Made by a program: the position numbers and the translations under genes. Below are positions 36,426 through 50,164 of a DNA stretch of 64,000 nt, one piece after another. The notes under the pieces were generated by a model. It had not been told where the DNA came from, made no database searches, and saw nothing but the letters and a program-made list of their open reading frames with translations. The number at the start of each line of letters is the position of its first letter. The stretch's first letter is position 1. This DNA is from Rhizophagus clarus. Taxonomy: Eukaryota > Glomeromycota > Glomeromycetes > Glomerales > Glomeraceae. The stretch lies in the NCBI GenBank assembly GCA_015698045.1, contig BLAL01000261.1:992001-1056000 (forward strand), given 5' to 3'.

Positions 36426-39157
36426 TATTATCTTAAATAGAATTTGATCCGATTAAAAAAAAAAAGAAAGTTTAGCTTGTTTTTTTTAAAAAAAAAAATA
36501 TTACTTTTAAATTTTTTTTTTTTTATATGTATATATGTATAAATATTTATTTATTTAATCTTTTTTTAATCTTTTTATGATTTTTTATTTTATTATTATC
36601 TTAAATTCTAATTAATTTATCCTTTGAAAATGAATATTACTAAATTACCAGCGAGCCAGCGTGGTTTTTTTTTTTTCTAGAGAAAAAAGTTTAATTTTAA
36701 TTTTATGATAAGTTATTGAACACCTCTGCATCTTTATTTATAAGGTATTGTATTTTAATAAGATGCATTGATACACAAAGTATGACTTAATACGTATAAT
36801 TATAGAGCATGATGATTTGGAAGATCAACAAAAAAAGTTACCAATGAAAGAATATTTTAAGTTAACAACATTACTAAATTTATAATTTACAGTCGGATGG
36901 TACTACATATTGAAACACTTGTTACCTCCAACTTTTCTAAAAAAAAAAAAAATTGGGAAACTTATTTTATTTTTAAGTAATATAAAGTGATACAGAAAAC
37001 AAAATTTACCCACGTCATGACGCAAGAAAGTTCTCGCGGAGAAAAAAAATCCTGTTTAAAAGATATAAAAGTAAAAAGATGATAGATTAGGAAATTCGAG
37101 GTACATCACGGAGTTACGCGAAATCAGGAATTGGACTAATATAGGAAAGGATAAAACACGACTAAGAAAGGAAAGGATGAAAGAAAAAAAAAAGAAAGCA
37201 GTAGTCGAGTTTTCTATTGAAAAACCAAATCGGATTTGATCTATTGTTATTTAGTAGTATTAATTAGTAAAAACTTTGGCAGTTCAAATAAAATGGAGGG
37301 GGAATGAATAAGGATATCGATTTCTAAATCCATTAAATTCCATTGATGTCATCCGACTCTTTATAATTAATTTATTTAATATATTATATTATATTCAAAG
37401 TACGCCTTCAATCATAAGGATATTTATTTATTGTGATAAAAATACAGTATTATATATTTATTTAAAATGAACTAAAATTAAAATGCATATGAAATTTATC
37501 GAATTCTTTAATATTTCTTTCAAACTGTTTCAAAGATAGTTTCGAATTACTTTTCCACGGAGAAAATGGATTACGCTTTTTCAGATTCTAACCCGGCAAA
37601 ATGATCTTCAATCAGATTAACAGGATTAACAAACAGGTAAACTGGTAAAAAAAAAAATGCCAATCAGAATTTCTTGGTACCAAAGAAATTCCATACCAAT
37701 AAATTCATCTTATTCTTAACCTTTTTTAACTTAATGGAACACAAAGAAATTGAATTAGATGATCAAACGAATTCAGGGAACGTAAATATTTATTAAATAT
37801 TTAGAATCGACAAAATCTATTTTTACTCCAATTTGGATTTTTTGTGTTCAAACTTGTGCTCCAACTTGCCCAATAAAGTTTTAAAAAGAGGATTTTTGTA
37901 ACCGAATGTGTACAATGTTTTTTTTTTTCGAGAAGTGGAATAAAGAATAGGCAATAACCTAATAGAGTACTGTACAAGTAAGTATATTGTACTGCTACAA
38001 GTTTTTCATTGAACTTTTGATTATTCTTTGGCGTATAGTAACCATAACTAATATTGTATAATGTTCGTACAAAAATTGCCGTGACTTGTAAGCTGTAACC
38101 TAAACCTATCACAATCTGAAATCTTACGATATCATGTACCTTAGATACAGTAGGCGCTTTAAATATTTATATCTCCGAAATATATACTGTATATATGATT
38201 TTTTTTTTGTTTTATAATTTTATCATTCATTGAGAACTTTTTAACGAACTTTTGCGGATTTAATAATCTTAATAAGTGAAAATAATCACATGATTAGCAA
38301 TCAAATCACGGAAAAACTTGCTATTCAAGGAGAAAAAATTTTTGTTTAATTGTTATTAATTGTTACCGAAGTATTTTTTTTCTAATTAGAAAGAACTTTG
38401 ATGAGTTACCATATAAAATCAAGAAGCCACAGTTTGCTGATCCCTTTTTTTAATTAAGTATGCATCTACCGATGGTTTTTTTGTTTTTTATTTTTATTAA
38501 TCATTGTTCTTCAAGAATAAAGAGATTATGTAGTTATAAAAAAAATTGGGAATCCTAATTTTTTTAATATATAAAATATGATGATCATATATCTAAAATA
38601 TCTATATATCAGATATAGCATTATCTTGGAAATTAGTGGAAATAATAAAAAAAGGAAATTGCTCCTCGTTATTGAATATTATCGGTTTAATCCCACAAAC
38701 ATATAAACTATAAGGAATTAAAGGAAAGGAATGTCAAATTAAAATCTACGCTAAATAGAAAATTTGGTTTATTAACATGCAACTGGCTACCGAATTTTCT
38801 AACGTAATTAATTAATGAATTTACCCGTTTTAGAAAATATCTACATAAGATCTAAAAAAAAATTTGTTTGCCAAGACTTTTGTCCTATGGTGGCTGAGCG
38901 TTACTCTTATTATTTAACAAGATATTTGGAGTTACATGATGCATAGTCCATCATTAGTATCAAAGATGTTTGTTGTATAAATTTAATTAAATAACTATAA
39001 TAGGAGTGGTATGATATATAATCATCCAATATAATATAATATATACGTTTAAAAATTTTTTTCCGTTGCTGTTCCCTTTTTTTTACTTTTTAACTTTTAC
39101 TGTCTTTTTCTTCACGATTTTAAAAAAAAACAAAAAAAAAAAATAAATTTTTTAAAA
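36426..39157. other. Intergenic between two host genes
   Basis: 2.7 kb between the divergent kelch and GDSL genes. The minus-strand frame at 37801-38112 (103 codons) has no recognisable domain and I do not support it. Long A/T tracts occur near both gene starts. No repeat array or RNA gene seen. Confidence 0.4.
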
Positions 39158-40341
39158 ATGAAACCAATTATTAAATCATCCAATTTCTTTATTTCATTAT
39201 TATTTATAATACTATTATTTTTCAAAGATTCGGTTTTTGCGATAAAAGTAAAATCTATGGTTGTATTTGGTGACTCTTATTCCGGTAAATAAATATGTAT
39301 TTTTTTTTTTTTTTATGATTTTTCTCTTTTTCTTCTTAATGTAATTAAAAAATTTTCATTTATAATAAAAAAGATGATGGGAATGGAGTGTTTAAATTAT
39401 CAGACGGTACTTTCCCCCCAACTCCATATTTTGAAGGAAGATTTTCTAATGGTCCGGTTTGGATCGAATATTTATCAAAAAAACTTGATATAAAACCAGA
39501 AAATTATGAAAATTATGCTACCGGTGGTGCCACCGTAAAGTAAATTTTATTTTTTTTTATTATTTGCAAAAAAAATTTTTTTTTTTTTTTTTCCGACCAA
39601 AAATTTACATTTTTTTCTATTTTTATAGTACTATGTCTGTACCTAGTGCATCTGGATTTAATGACGAAATTGAAGTTCCTGGAATTAGACAACAAGTTAA
39701 TAATTATGTTACCGAAGCACATGACGAAGGAATAGGCTCTAAAGGAGTTGAAGATTTATTTGTGGTAATTATTCTTTTTTAAGATATTTCATTTTTCAAG
39801 ATATTCATCAAATATTCATTCAAGATATTCAATAAAATGAAATTATTATATTTTATATTAGGTTACATCTTTTGGTAATGATTATTTCTATTCAATAAGA
39901 CATGGACCAGATGTAGTTAGTCCTGAACAAGTAATCGGTCAATTTATAACTAATTTACAAACATTATATATTGAATTTGGAGCTGTTAATTTTCTGGTTG
40001 CAACTTTACCTGATATTTCAACTTTCCCAGGATTTTCTAGATCCAGTGAATCGGAAAGAGCTTTTTTATCAAAACTTGTTCAAAGTCATAATATGATACT
40101 TAAGCAAGCACTTGACGTTTTAAAAGTTGATTTTAAAAAAATCAAAACTTTTGTAATTGATACCGATAAAATTTTTAAGAAATTTTCTAAAGAAAATTCA
40201 AATATACCATGTGTAAACATTAATCATTATGGTACTCTCGTTTGTGATAACCCCGACAATTACTTATTTTGGGATAATCTTCATGTTACTACTATTGTAC
40301 ATGAAGCAATTGCTACGGAAGCATTTAATATACTGTCATAG
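39158..40341 (+). CDS. Secreted GDSL esterase/acylhydrolase, four exons
   Basis: Exons 39158-39284, 39374-39539, 39629-39764 and 39862-40341 give 302 residues, with all three introns GT-AG (89-97 nt). It starts with a signal peptide (MKPIIKSSNFFISLLF, then a hydrophobic run to about residue 28). Block I is FGDSYSDDGNG with Ser40 as nucleophile. Block II is NYATGGATV (Gly oxyanion). Block III is SFGNDY with Asn149. Block V is WDNLHVTT with Asp281 and His284 completing the triad. All catalytic positions are present, so it should be an active SGNH-fold hydrolase secreted to the wall or host interface. The FGDSYSDxGN and ATGGATV motifs are reminiscent of fungal CE16-like acetylesterases, but the substrate cannot be read from sequence. 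A T-rich to A-rich inverted stretch follows at 40415-40475. Confidence 0.92.
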
Positions 40342-43300
40342 AGAATAATATTTGAAACGTATGGAACAATTTATTTTTATCTAGATAATAGATTATTGTA
40401 TAATTTATTTTTATTTTTATTTTTTTTTTTAATTTTTTTTTTTTAAAAAAAAAGAAAAGAAAAAAAAAAGAATAGAATCATCATAATATTTAAGTTTTGT
40501 AAAAAAAAAAAAAATATTTCTCCCTTGAGGGGAGTAAAATAATATTATCATTAATTAATTTCTTTTGCATTAAAAAAAAAAAGAATTCTTTTAGATTATT
40601 CTATTGTATATCTAAATATGTTTAAATATGTCTAAATATATCTAAAATTACCGAATTTTTCTTGAACAAATTAATAAATCAAAATAATATTTTTTATAAA
40701 TTAAAATGTTTCAATCCTTTACTTATTCAGATAAAAATCGTGGGTTATGTTGTACATAAAATTAAAAATTGACCGGGTAACCTGAAATTTCTGGAAAATT
40801 ACGCATTATCCAACCGGGTAATTCGGTTATTTTATTTTATTGAAGAAAAAAAAAACAATTATTTTTGAATATCCCTTTAACGTTTTAGCGTCAATTGATT
40901 TTTTTCCAGAATCTAACGCGCATTGCAACTAATTTTTGTTTTCCATGTGATAGGCCGATTATCATGTGAGTATGAAGTTGAATTTGCTGATCGTGATTTA
41001 TTAGTAATGCTCGTGCAAATTAATGACGTATCATGATTTTACAATTACATTATCGACACGACGACTCGTCACGACAAATGTAATTCTAATATGGTGGGTT
41101 CGCCAGTTTGAACAGTGTTTGGGATGTTTGGAGTTTGGACACTGTTTGGACCGGTTACTGGATTCAGTCAAGCTCCAGTATTATGGTAGTTTATTATTGG
41201 TCAGTTCAATGAATTGTTCTTTTTTTTTTTTTTTTTAATAGTGTGATCAACCAGCCATCTGTCAAATACCTCATTCCTTTTTAACTCGTATATCAGTTGC
41301 ATATTTAAAGAAAAAACAAACAATATTACTATTTACTATTAGTTTGCAATTGGTTTCAACAAGTTTCTGATCTAGAAATTCATGTGGCTTAGTTTCGTGA
41401 AAAAATTATCATGACGTGATTTAAAATCTAGAAGTTTGAAATTCAAACTTGGCCAAATGCAGTAAATTTTTCGTTAGAAATTACGTATTTATACGTTCTT
41501 TTATAACAATGAAAAATTAGGTACAACATTTGAATAATCACGCCACTTTTCCCAAAGGTGCCGATCGAACCAATTATGATTATTGGCTGGTAATTGGAAA
41601 TATAGAATAATGCTGTGCAAAAAACAAACACGCTGCTAAAATTTCAATAATCTACAATTAAATATGCATATTCATAGTTTATTTGTTTAAAATTAATTCT
41701 TTGTTATAATATTGAAACGAGCCAACTGATGTACCTAATTATGCACTTCTTTTCTCATCACCTTCTGGCTTTTCAAGTATGCTCGTTTTAATCAAATACC
41801 AAATCAGTTTCTAATGCTATCTGATGGAATTAAAGAATGGATATTACAAATTATTATTTTTACAATTCAGACAATACATGTTAAATCTTACAAAAGAAAC
41901 TGATTGTGTATTGATTCCGGCCACTCGCAGACAAGGAAGTTGAAGTTTGATGTGTATTGATCAAAAAATAAGATAATGTCACTGTCGGATACCACTATCA
42001 CGTTCCTTTAGTGGCATTTTTTTCGGGATTTTGGTTGTCTCTTCTAATCTTTCATTTAGTATGATCCACAAGATAATGGATTATGTCTCCTCAAGTGAAC
42101 AAACTTGCTCATTTTACAAATTTTTTTTTTTTGAGGAAAATTATCCCAAATTTTTATTGCATCGAGTATGTAATAGTTATTTCACGGATCAGCCTCATCT
42201 CATTATCAACAGGTTGTCTTACAAGTATTAGAAAATTTGATAAAGTGTAGAAAAAATGAAGTAATTTCTTATTCGAGAGATAAATCGTTGGCACTTACAG
42301 TAGCGACAGGTGCTTGTACGATGACGTGAATGAGAGAATGTCCGTTTCATTTGATTATCCCTTTTCAAATTCGTCCTCCGTAAGATAGTTATAATGTCAT
42401 TTTGGAAGAAATTCTTCAAGAATCTTTTCTTTACTTTTCTTTTAACCTTTTTTTACCATCGAGCTCCAAACTGTTATGATTGTTAACATTAAATAAATTA
42501 CAAAAGACAAATGGAATTTTAATATCTTTAAAGTCGATTTAAGTTTAAACAGTAATTTTATCGTGAACTTCAATCAAGAAAAACTTCAACTTAGGTCAAG
42601 AATATATTTAATTATTAGTCACGATGCATTCAGCAAGTATCTCAAAATATAATTATCAATATTTTCAATGCTCAAAGTGATCCGTTGATTACAGAAAATT
42701 TTATCATCATAATAAATTTTTTTAATATTTGAATATGTCTAGTTTAATATGCTGTCAATCGTGTGATACTCGTGTGATAGTTTATGAGGCAAAGCGCTCC
42801 AGCCCAACTAATGCCATTAGATTCTGCAGAAGTTTCAACTTTATACGTATATATATATATAAACATATCTCCATAACCTCAAGTCTTTAATGCAATTCGT
42901 GTTACTACTTAAAAGTCTGAATTTCGAAAAAAATAATTTATATACATAAAAGAACTAATACAATCATTGGAAATTTATTATTATTATTTTATTATATACA
43001 TATGTACATAGATAACATTGATTTTATGTATTTTATTTATAGTCATCTTTTTTTTGGAGAAAAATTGATCCCGTTCTCCAGACGTTTGTGCCCTTTTTTA
43101 GTGCCTTGTAGAATTCCAGGGTGTTCTTTCTAGTTTGAGCTTTCCAGGAAAGAATCACCTTCACGGCCATTATCAATTTGAGAATCCTTCCACAGTTCTC
43201 GGAACTTCTATATCTTGCAAGTCCATAAGGTGAAACCCGTTTGATCCAATAGCCATCACTGTAGGACTCAATTTTCGTGATATATTCTTTTGCTTCAGAT

Positions 43301-44640
43301 GGTAACGCGAAAAACAAGGTTGTAAGAATTACCTTCGAACAATATCCAACTTTATGAGATCGTCTTTCCTCTTACTACGAATATTAAGGACACCATTCTC
43401 CTGGATGCTTTCAAGAGCCCTTTACCATCTAATCTTGCGTGCTGCGACCACCAATATCCAAGATCTCCTTTAATTTTTCGTACGAATTTGACGTTAATTC
43501 TCCTTTCCTAGGAATGCATTCTTAAGTAGCGGGGTCCATAATATCTTATTTTGCAACGGCTTCGTTTGTCACTTCTTTCATCAAGACAATTCACTAGTTT
43601 CAGAAGATGAAATAGAACGAATAACTGTAAATTTGAAGACTCAATACTTATACCTAGTAATTCACGTCAGTATCAGAAGTCAAGACAGTACAAAGATTTT
43701 ACAATAGTCAGATTCAGAACAACATTATATGATATTAGGGGTGGGTCAGAAATTACGTCATTTAGGGTTAAGGATTTTGCCCTTGTGTGCAACCCTTGTG
43801 ACTACTGTAGGTTATCTAAATTGTCGTTCGATAGTACTTCGCGTTTTTAACTGTTGCATTTTTACTTGGAACTAACAATTCGTTACACTCATGATGAATA
43901 CTTACTATGGTTACTTTACAGAAACGAAGCCTGAAGAGTATCGCTTCTTGGGTTTTTACCAATACCGGAGTAGACAAAAAGATTTTACTTTCTCCTTTCA
44001 AAAGGAGGCCGACATACTTCAGAATGTCTGGATTTCCTGAAGAAAGAGAGTTCAGAAGACATTAAGAAACGTGTTAACCTGCTATTGCAAGGATTTGATG
44101 TAAGTTATATTAAAATTTTTGGATGGATGACACGTAATATGGGAGGTTTCCAGCAGTCCCACGAAAGGGTAAAACTCACACAACTACGTTGGGCATCTAC
44201 TTGTTGCTCATCTTATGGTCTACTTGTCCGGTCTGCTTGCATCAACTCAATCAACTAAGCATTCCACTTCGGCATCACTTAAGTATCACGAATTTTTTAT
44301 ACTAATGTACAGTATTTCACCCCTTTTTGTTAGAAGCATCGATCACATCAGGAAATCAGCTCGGGAGGTGTTGGCTCAGTGCAGTGGTCACATAATACCT
44401 AAATTTCAAAATCGAGTCACGATGATGACACGTTCTCACGTTTTTATATGTAGTATTGTAAAGTATAGTGCAGTTGAAACAATTAAATAAATAAAGTTTT
44501 GCCCATATCGAATCTTTCTCTTTTTTAATTTATATAGTTGTGTATCTGTAAATGGTTTATAACTGCTTATCGAATAAATAAAATAATACAAGTGATTCGC
44601 ATAGCACATCTTCCAGTCTCAAATAAAAATGAAACTAATA
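40342..44640. other. Intergenic, no supported gene
   Basis: 4.3 kb. A T-rich/A-rich block (40415-40515) just after the GDSL gene could act in 3'-end formation. Frames at 43033-43317 (minus) and 44215-44490 (plus) are the longest but show no domain. Composition at 43030-44470 is less AT-rich and may hold old coding debris that I cannot identify. Confidence 0.4.
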
Positions 44641-45770
44641 TTTTATTTTAATATACTTGCTATATATTGTTGAAAAGTGAAAACGCTATAAATCGATAAA
44701 ATCGGTGAAACTCCCTACATCTGTAAAATGGTTAAAACTAACTACTATTCTGGTTTAAATCCTGTAGTAATGCAGGTGTTAAACAATCTGCAATTTAGGT
44801 ATAGTGGTGTGGTATTATCATATTCATTATCCATTTAAGAAACTTCTTAAATATAATCCAAAATACTTTTCAAAGAATGGATTTATCCAAATAACTGAAA
44901 GATTATTTAATGATGGGAAAATTTAAAGCTGGGAGACATTCACTTTATATTAATTGCACAGTATGTGACTCCTTAACATTTATTCAAGAAAATACTATAG
45001 AATGTGTAAATGATTACCTAAAGAAATGTATTGCCAAAAGGCACAGTAAATTTATATAAAAGAATATAAAAAAAGGAGGAAGTGTATTATCACTCAGTTC
45101 TGATGAAGTTGATAAGATTTTTATAAATCATTCTGTATATGCACAGTATGGTTATTATAAACATAATACAGACTATAAATTTATTGTATATTGCATATTT
45201 AACAGCACAAAAGCCATCCAATAATAGGCTTGAAAAATTTTTGAGATCCAAATCTTTGGCAAAATAAGTTTGGAAGACAATGAGAAATAATACTAGGATT
45301 TTTGATAGGAAGAAATTTTTAGGTATACTTTTAATTTCTCAAATAAAAATAAATCCTAAAACTTAAGAAAAATATGCCTTACATGTTGATGAATATCTTA
45401 ATAGGGCTTCAGAATATACTATTCAGAACCCTATCATATACTTTTGAAAAATTTTGAAAAGTTTCATCATACTGTGATACAAATTTTCTTTTTAGGTGAT
45501 CATGTGTAGTGATTTTTGTTATATACTTAATAGTTAACAAGAAAAAAAATAATCATATACTCAATTAGTAGCAAAAAGACTTTGTTGTATACTTATTTTA
45601 TAACAAAAAAAGTTTTAGTATATATTTATAATCAAATTGTTGTAATTTTATATATAAAATTACTAGAACTATAGTTTCAGCAGTTTTTTTTGCAATTTTA
45701 TATATAAAAATGCTGGAACTATAGTTTTCTAAAATCACTATTGGTTTAGTATTTTTATATCACAATATTA
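44641..45770. other. Unassigned AT-rich sequence with coding-like debris
   Basis: Short protein-like words on the plus strand (for example FKAGRHSLYINCTVCDSLTF near 44925 and IFDRKKFLGILLISQIKINP near 45300), broken by stops. This suggests a decayed transposon gene. A 45-bp near-duplicate (ATATATAAAATTACTAGAAC and ATATATAAAAATGCTGGAAC) lies at about 45650-45725. Confidence 0.3.
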
Positions 45771-46685
45771 GGGTGTGCCAGAAATCAGCTGATTTAATAG
45801 GGGGGTGGGAAGCTAACCTAAAAATCAGGTTCTTATGATTGGCTATAAATTATATAATATATATAATATATTATTACTATTTATATATTAAAATAGTTTT
45901 TTGCAATTATCTTACCATCTACCCTACGAAAAGTAATTGTACTTAAAATATACTTAAATTGTTATTAAAATATACTTAAAATAAGTATCAATTTTTAATT
46001 TACGATATACTTATAATATACTTTAAATGCACTTAAAATAATCTTAAAATGTACTTTAAATGTATTTGTTTTTTGTCCAAATACTTAAATTGCATTTAAA
46101 ATAAATTTTAAGTATAATTTAAATGTATTTTTTACATATTTAAAATATTCTTAAATTATACTTAAATTAAAAATAAGTACTATATAAGTATATTTTTTAT
46201 ATACTTAAATTATACTTAAATTAAAATTTAAGTACATTTTAATTATGTAAAAAACACATTTAAATTGTACTTAAAATTCAATTTAAGTATAATTTAAGTA
46301 TTTGGGCAAAAAACAAGTACATTTAAAGTACATTTTAAGATTATTTTAAATGCATTTAAAGTATATTATAAGTATATTGTAAATTAAAATTAATACTTAT
46401 TTTAAGTATATTATAATAATAATTTGAGTATATTTTAAGTACAATTACTTTTTGTAGGGCTAATAGCTCAATTTATCTAAACTTTTTTTTATTTTGTAGG
46501 ACTTATTAAAAGCTATAAAACAAAAAAATATTCATAAAAATTGGATTATTAAATCATGAGTTAATTATATAAATATAATTACATATATTATTATATATTT
46601 TTTTAACCAATCAAAATGTGATCAGGTGGGGGTAGGGAGTAAGGGCTACTAATTAAAGGAAATCAGCTGATTTCTGGCACACTCC
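45771..46685. mobile_element. MITE with TA target duplication (Tc1/mariner-like), hosting a nested MITE
   Basis: Terminal inverted repeats GGGTGTGCCAGAAATCAGCT on the left and the complement of GGAGTGTGCCAGAAATCAGC on the right, flanked by TA on both sides. A TA duplication fits Tc1/mariner-type elements. No gene inside. About 538 bp of its 915 bp is a second element (45922-46459). Confidence 0.8.
45922..46459. mobile_element. Nested palindromic MITE with CTA target duplication
   Basis: Ends CCCTACGAAAAGTAATTG and the complement of CCCTACAAAAAGTAATTG, flanked by CTA on both sides (45919-45921 and 46460-46462). The interior is almost one large inverted repeat of ATACTTAAATT words. Single-stranded it would fold back along nearly its whole length. 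A 3-bp duplication could fit PIF/Harbinger-like transposition, but the ends do not prove it. Confidence 0.8.
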
Positions 46686-46919
46686 TAAATAAAACTAAGT
46701 ATAGTCATACATTTGTAATTTTATTCAATTATCTTAAATGTATATTTTGACTAAATTTTAATATGACTATTAAATGTTTGTCATATAAAATTAAAAATTT
46801 TTTGCTGATATTATACACTTGAACAAAATTTTGATGTATACTTTGGCAATTTCTCAAATAAGGTTAACTATATAAAAATTGCTTATATCCAGGGGTCATA
46901 TCTTAATATACTTAAAAAC

Positions 46920-47217
46920 AGGATCCCAGACATTACTAAAATAACTCACATTTTTTTTTTACCCATTTTTCTCAAAATTAAGCCAATTTGCTCTTTTAGT
47001 TTTTTAAGGATATCTTCCCATCTATTCAACTAATTGTGATAAACTTTTTTTTATTTTGTAGATCTCATTGAGAGCTACATTTTAAAAAAAAGTTCATCTA
47101 ATTTGGATCATTGGTTAACGAGAAAATTGCAAAAACACATGTTTTTTAGCTTCTAAATTTCACATCAATTTACTCTTTTTCATGATTATGAGTTGTATCA
47201 GTAATGTCTGGGGTCCT
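46920..47217. mobile_element. 298-bp MITE with 8-bp target duplication
   Basis: Ends AGGATCCCAGACATTACT and the complement of AGGACCCCAGACATTACT, flanked by perfect TTAAAAAC duplications (46912-46919 and 47218-47225). An 8-bp duplication points to hAT-type transposition. No coding sequence. Confidence 0.85.
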
Positions 47218-47726
47218 TTAAAAACAAATAGTTATTAATATTTTATTAATAATCATAATCTAGCCAAATAGATAATATATAAGAAATATATTAATTATTA
47301 TCTTAAAAAAAAAAAAAATTTCAGTTAAATGGTTAACTAAATAAAGAAACACATTATTTTATTAAAAAAAAATTAAAATAAAAAAATTATAGATAAGCTT
47401 ATATTTTATGATATGAGCTTGAAATTATTTATCTTTCATAAAGATATATAATAGATTTATTACAAAATTCTAAAAATTATCTTACTAAAAAATTCAATAA
47501 ATATTTTGTTAAAATAAAATAATATATATGTTTCTACTATCAGAATTGGGATTTTTTAACTCAAATACTTTAAGTCTCATAAATTATAGTTGTTTAACTG
47601 GTAAAAAACAATATCTAATTAAACTTCTTTTAATACTACTTATATTAAAAAAAGTATTAATTGACACTAAATATTATTCAATATTTTAAAATATAAAATA
47701 ACATAATCCTATTCCCTTAAACTGTT

Positions 47727-47748
47727 TTGCAGGCAAATTTGCCTGCAA
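47727..47748. repeat. Perfect 22-bp palindrome
   Basis: GCAGGCAAATTTGCCTGC with TT and AA outside it is a perfect palindrome in otherwise AT-rich DNA. It could be two transposon ends joined head to head, or a protein-binding site. Confidence 0.6.
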
Positions 47749-48103
47749 TTTTATTTTTTAATTAAAGTTATTTTTAAGCTTTTTTAGATATTTTATCAAA
47801 TAAAACAATATTTTTATAATAAATTCTATAGTAAAAATTGAAAAAAAAAGTTCAAATTAATTAATGATTTTTAAAAGTAAATGATCTACAAATTATTACA
47901 AATAAGGTTAAATTCTTTAAAATTAAAATATCTTTTTATCTACTGATCCTAGAAATATAAAATTACTACCATTTGATATATCTTGATAAGAAGAATCTAA
48001 TAAAATAAAGTTCAGTTTTCTATAATCATTAGGTGATAAAATATTTTCCAATATCTAAAATTTATAAAGTAATATAACTTTTTATTTACCAAATTCATAG
48101 ATA

Positions 48104-48294
48104 CAGTTAGCTCACGATATAATGAACCTTCCAAGTTTCACCTCAATTCATTATAAGATTATAATGAAGAATTTTAAAGGATTCAATTGATTGCTTCATT
48201 ATAACAAGAGTTACTGCCGTATTTGATTGACTAAATGTTATATGATAGATAAAAATTCACTATAATATGAGTTTATTATATCGAGAGCTGACTG
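48104..48294. mobile_element. 191-bp pogo-like MITE
   Basis: Ends CAGTTAGCTCACGATATAAT and the complement of CAGTCAGCTCTCGATATAAT, flanked by TA on both sides (48102-48103, 48295-48296). The CAGTNRRCTCNCGATATAA end and the TA duplication are typical of pogo/Tigger-type Tc1/mariner MITEs. No gene inside. It lies 40 bp before TIR copy 2. Confidence 0.88.
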
Positions 48295-48519
48295 TACAAT
48301 TTTGCTACTATTAAATATGTCTTAATAAGAAGAACATCAGGAAATTTTATAAGGCGAAAAATTGCATAAGTTTACAATTTTGTAAGTTTACAAAAGTTTA
48401 TGGCATAATATTTCAAAAAATTTTAAAATATTATATAAGTTTACAATTTCGTAAGATTTATGTGATATTACAGAATATTATGCAAGTTTTCAATATCGTA
48501 AGATTTATGCAATATTACG

Positions 48520-49070
48520 GTCAAATTATTCTGCAAATTTACGAAACTGTAAACCTGCGTAATATTACGATTGAAATATTTTAAAAATTTATGAGACTGT
48601 AAATCTGCGTAATATTACAGTCAAAATATTCTGCAAATTTACAAAACTGTAAACCTGCGTAATATTACAGTTGAAATATTTCAAAAATTTACGAGACTGT
48701 AAACCTGCGTAATATTACAGTTGAAATATTTCAAAAATTTACAAAACTGTAAACCTGCGTAATATTACAGTCAAAATATTCTGCAAATTTACAAAACTGT
48801 AAACTTGCGTAATATTACGGTTAAATATTTTAAAAATTTACGAAACTGTAAACTTGCGTAATATTACAGTTGAAATATTTTGAAAATTTACGAGACTGTA
48901 AATCTGTATAATATTATGGTTAAAATATTTTGAAAATTTACGAGACTGTAAACCTGCGTAATATTATGGTTGAAATATTTCAAAAATTTACGAGACTGTA
49001 AACTTGTGTAATATTACAGTTAAAATATTTTGAAAATTTACAAGATTGTAAACCTGCATAATATTACTAT
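48520..49070. repeat. 50-bp satellite, left arm of TIR copy 2
   Basis: About eleven 50-bp units with ACGAGACTGTAAACCTGCG and TAATATTACAGTTGAAATAT, versus about five units in copy 1. Variants alternate CTGCAAATTTAC and CAAAAATTTAC starts. Confidence 0.88.
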
Positions 49071-50164
49071 TTGATCGTTAAAGCTGCATATGTAGTAGAA
49101 CGTATACAAAGGGCATGTGATACTATTGAATAATCAAAAATAATATAAATACCTTTTCTTTCCTTTTCTTTTAAGTTTGGAAAAGCAAATTTATTTTTAT
49201 TTACAAATTTTTTATTATTTACAATTTTTATGTTAAAAATTAAAGTAAATTTTAATTTTTATTATAACTTAATAAAAAAATATACATTTGATACTTGTTC
49301 GCTACTATTTTATAAAATAGTATTCAGGTTGTACAGCGTGAACGTCAGTATCAGTCACAGTCCAAAAAAACGTGAGTCTCCAGCCGATATTTGGTACGAA
49401 CTGGACCTAACTATTCACTTAATAAATAAAAAAATATAAATAATTATCTTCTACGATACGTAAGTAAGTTTCTCCTTCTTCTATGATCATCACGCATGAC
49501 CAAAATTGATCAAATTTATTAAATTTAAAACATGAACGTAAATATTAATTATAAATTTTATTATAGTATAATTACCCGACCTCTTCTAAAATCTCATTCT
49601 AAATTCACGATAATATCTTTGGCCAGTACGTATCCATAGCTACCACTCAGGGTTTCTATTACGATAAAGGACATAGTTCTAAATATCAAAATCAATTTGA
49701 ATATTCGATAAATACATTTAATTTATATGAATGTAATTTTATTTATTTACTTACATGGTAATCCCTGATGAGGTTCCTTTACTTTTGGCTGCACTGTTAC
49801 CCAGAAACCCTTGTACGAAATATTCTATTTATTCTGATTTAATTAAATGGATTGGTTAATTTGAATTTAAATTTTTTCTTAAAGAAATTATAGATATTAG
49901 TCATATGAACTTATTGGCAACAGAGTCTCAAAAATCATGGCGGCTTCTACTATTCATATTGTGGTAGGCGCAGTTTCTGTCTCATCATATGTCAACCAGC
50001 TCATCCATCATAGCCCACACAGGTCGAATGGTGGCAAATCAGTCACCAATCAGCTATCAATCGGGTATCTTATTGATAACTGATTGATTCAATAAGTATT
50101 CAATCGGGTGGCCGATTGATAGCCGATTTCCGCCAAAATCCGTCATCAATCGGGCAGGCCGATT

